Shown here: positions 63,320 to 64,000 of the stretch, in pieces
Position numbering within the stretch: the stretch's first letter is position 1
Layout of the letters: each line of letters starts with the position of its first letter
NCBI GenBank assembly: GCA_019090615.1
Contig: JAHRVQ010000084.1
Span: 1 to 64,000, forward strand
DNA: 64,000 bases
Source of the DNA: Pseudomonadales bacterium
GTDB lineage: Bacteria; Pseudomonadota; Gammaproteobacteria; Pseudomonadales; Azotimanducaceae
Direction: 5' to 3'
Made by a program: the position numbers and the translations under genes
Notes under the pieces: generated by a model
What the model was told of the DNA's origin: nothing
The model's input: only the letters and a program-made list of their open reading frames with translations
The model's database searches: none

Positions 63320-64000
63320 ATGAACAACACAGCACGCGTAAAGTTTTTTATAAAAGGCCTGTATCTGGTCTCTATGCTCGTTCCCGCAGCTGTTTTAGCA
63401 GATCTAAAATCTGATCTTGGCATCGCTATGCAACGGCAAGATCTGAATATGCTTAACGTCCTTAAAAGATCCCTCAACCAACATCCTATTGAATCCATTG
63501 TCGAACAAGCGCTCATTGAGGCGCCAGACCAATTGGCGACCATCATAGCTTCCGCAGTGTATTTGCAACCTGACTCAACCACCAACATCATCGACACTGC
63601 ATTAAAAAATAACCATGACTTTAGCGCCGTAGTGAATGCAGCATTTACCATGGCGCCCGCGTCAGATGTCACCCTATTGGTCACCAATATAATTCAGAAG
63701 GCTTCGACTGAACAGCTGCCGATTTTGCTTTCAGTTGCGCTTAACGCCGCGCCGCCAAATCAAAAAGTGGGTTTAAAAACGCTTGCTAGCCTGTTGTTTG
63801 AAGATGGTATACAGCTCACAGAAAAGCAGTCTCAGGTGAAATCAAAAATACTGCACAACGCTGCCGATATTACAAAAACCGGAATTACCAATGCTGATTT
63901 GGCAGAAACCAGTCTTGTAGAAATCAATCTTGAAGAAATCAATCTTGAAGCGCTGAGCGAAAAAATAAATCCACCCACCAGCCCAGCAGATTTCAAGCCC
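63320..64000 (+). CDS. Exported protein, truncated by the window end
   Basis: Open for 227 codons to the last base, so the C-terminus is missing. The ATG at 63320 is followed by a signal peptide (FFIKGLYLVSMLVPAAVLA, likely cut before DLKSD). The mature part is a run of short helical repeats with Ala/Val/Ile spacing, for example SIVEQALIEAPDQLATIIAS and KGLKTLAS-like units. No family recognised. An in-frame duplication of a 15-bp unit (CTTGAAGAAATCAAT-like) near 63909-63950 encodes VEINLEEINLEAL. It may belong to the polysaccharide locus by position. Confidence 0.7.
   Translation, partial: MNNTARVKFFIKGLYLVSMLVPAAVLADLKSDLGIAMQRQDLNMLNVLKRSLNQHPIESIVEQALIEAPDQLATIIASAVYLQPDSTTNIIDTALKNNHDFSAVVNAAFTMAPASDVTLLVTNIIQKASTEQLPILLSVALNAAPPNQKVGLKTLASLLFEDGIQLTEKQSQVKSKILHNAADITKTGITNADLAETSLVEINLEEINLEALSEKINPPTSPADFKP

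Overview
The window reads as a stretch of chromosome from a gammaproteobacterium, probably a marine member of the Pseudomonadales/Cellvibrionales type. Supporting this are a pseudomonad-like ribosome modulation factor with the long C-terminal tail next to pyrD, a 180-kDa-class NAD-glutamate dehydrogenase followed by a DUF2835 gene, a DUF2797 gene, E. coli-type TatD, Slt and PepN, and a short metzincin lipoprotein. No rRNA, tRNA, CRISPR array, prophage or insertion sequence was recognised. Base composition looks moderate and even; it was not calculated.

Layout. 1-9.5 kb: topA and a small membrane-anchored protein on the minus strand, then on the plus strand a universal stress protein, the lytic transglycosylase Slt, a CheZ-like protein paired with an EAL-HDOD protein, TatD and a glutaredoxin-like protein. 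9.6-19.3 kb: an isolated ddl, amtB without glnK, rmf, and the minus-strand group gdhB-DUF2835-pyrD. 19.8-27.1 kb: a tightly overlapped MoxR/DUF58/DUF4381/VWA/VWA-TPR/BatD operon, convergent with pepN (29.9-27.1 kb). 30.4-37.6 kb: a small glycan/surface locus with a three-gene minus-strand operon (PPC-domain secreted protein, a giant sulfotransferase-methyltransferase-glycosyltransferase fusion, a small exported protein) divergent from two GT2 glycosyltransferases. 37.8-47.0 kb: mixed housekeeping genes (DUF2797, rhomboid protease, XdhC plus MocA-like pair, nadK, cysE, an ACC deaminase/D-cysteine desulfhydrase-like PLP enzyme, a metzincin lipoprotein, a metallophosphatase). 47.1 kb to the end: an exopolysaccharide or O-antigen locus with manC, a TviB/WbpO-type dehydrogenase, a TviC/WbpP-type epimerase, an O-antigen ligase/polymerase, a seven-gene minus-strand operon (four GT4 glycosyltransferases, an integral membrane protein, a GNAT-like protein and a polysaccharide deacetylase), a WecA-type initiating transferase, a VpsP-like protein and a truncated exported protein.

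How the genes work together. The distal locus contains sugar-nucleotide supply (GDP-mannose; UDP-HexNAc epimerisation and oxidation), lipid-linked initiation, chain assembly and a ligase/polymerase, but no flippase or outer-membrane export gene lies inside the window. The CheZ-like/EAL-HDOD pair looks like a signalling unit outside any chemotaxis cluster.

The most unusual sequence-level property is the abundance of short tandem duplications (mostly 11-24 bp units, two to seven copies), in intergenic DNA and in frame inside genes. One repeat family (core TATAAAGAGCCCTCAGCG) occurs both downstream of topA and as an in-frame insertion inside the PLP enzyme gene. The strongest candidates for something undescribed are this repeat family, the CheZ-like/EAL-HDOD pair, and the fusion protein operon at 31-35.5 kb.
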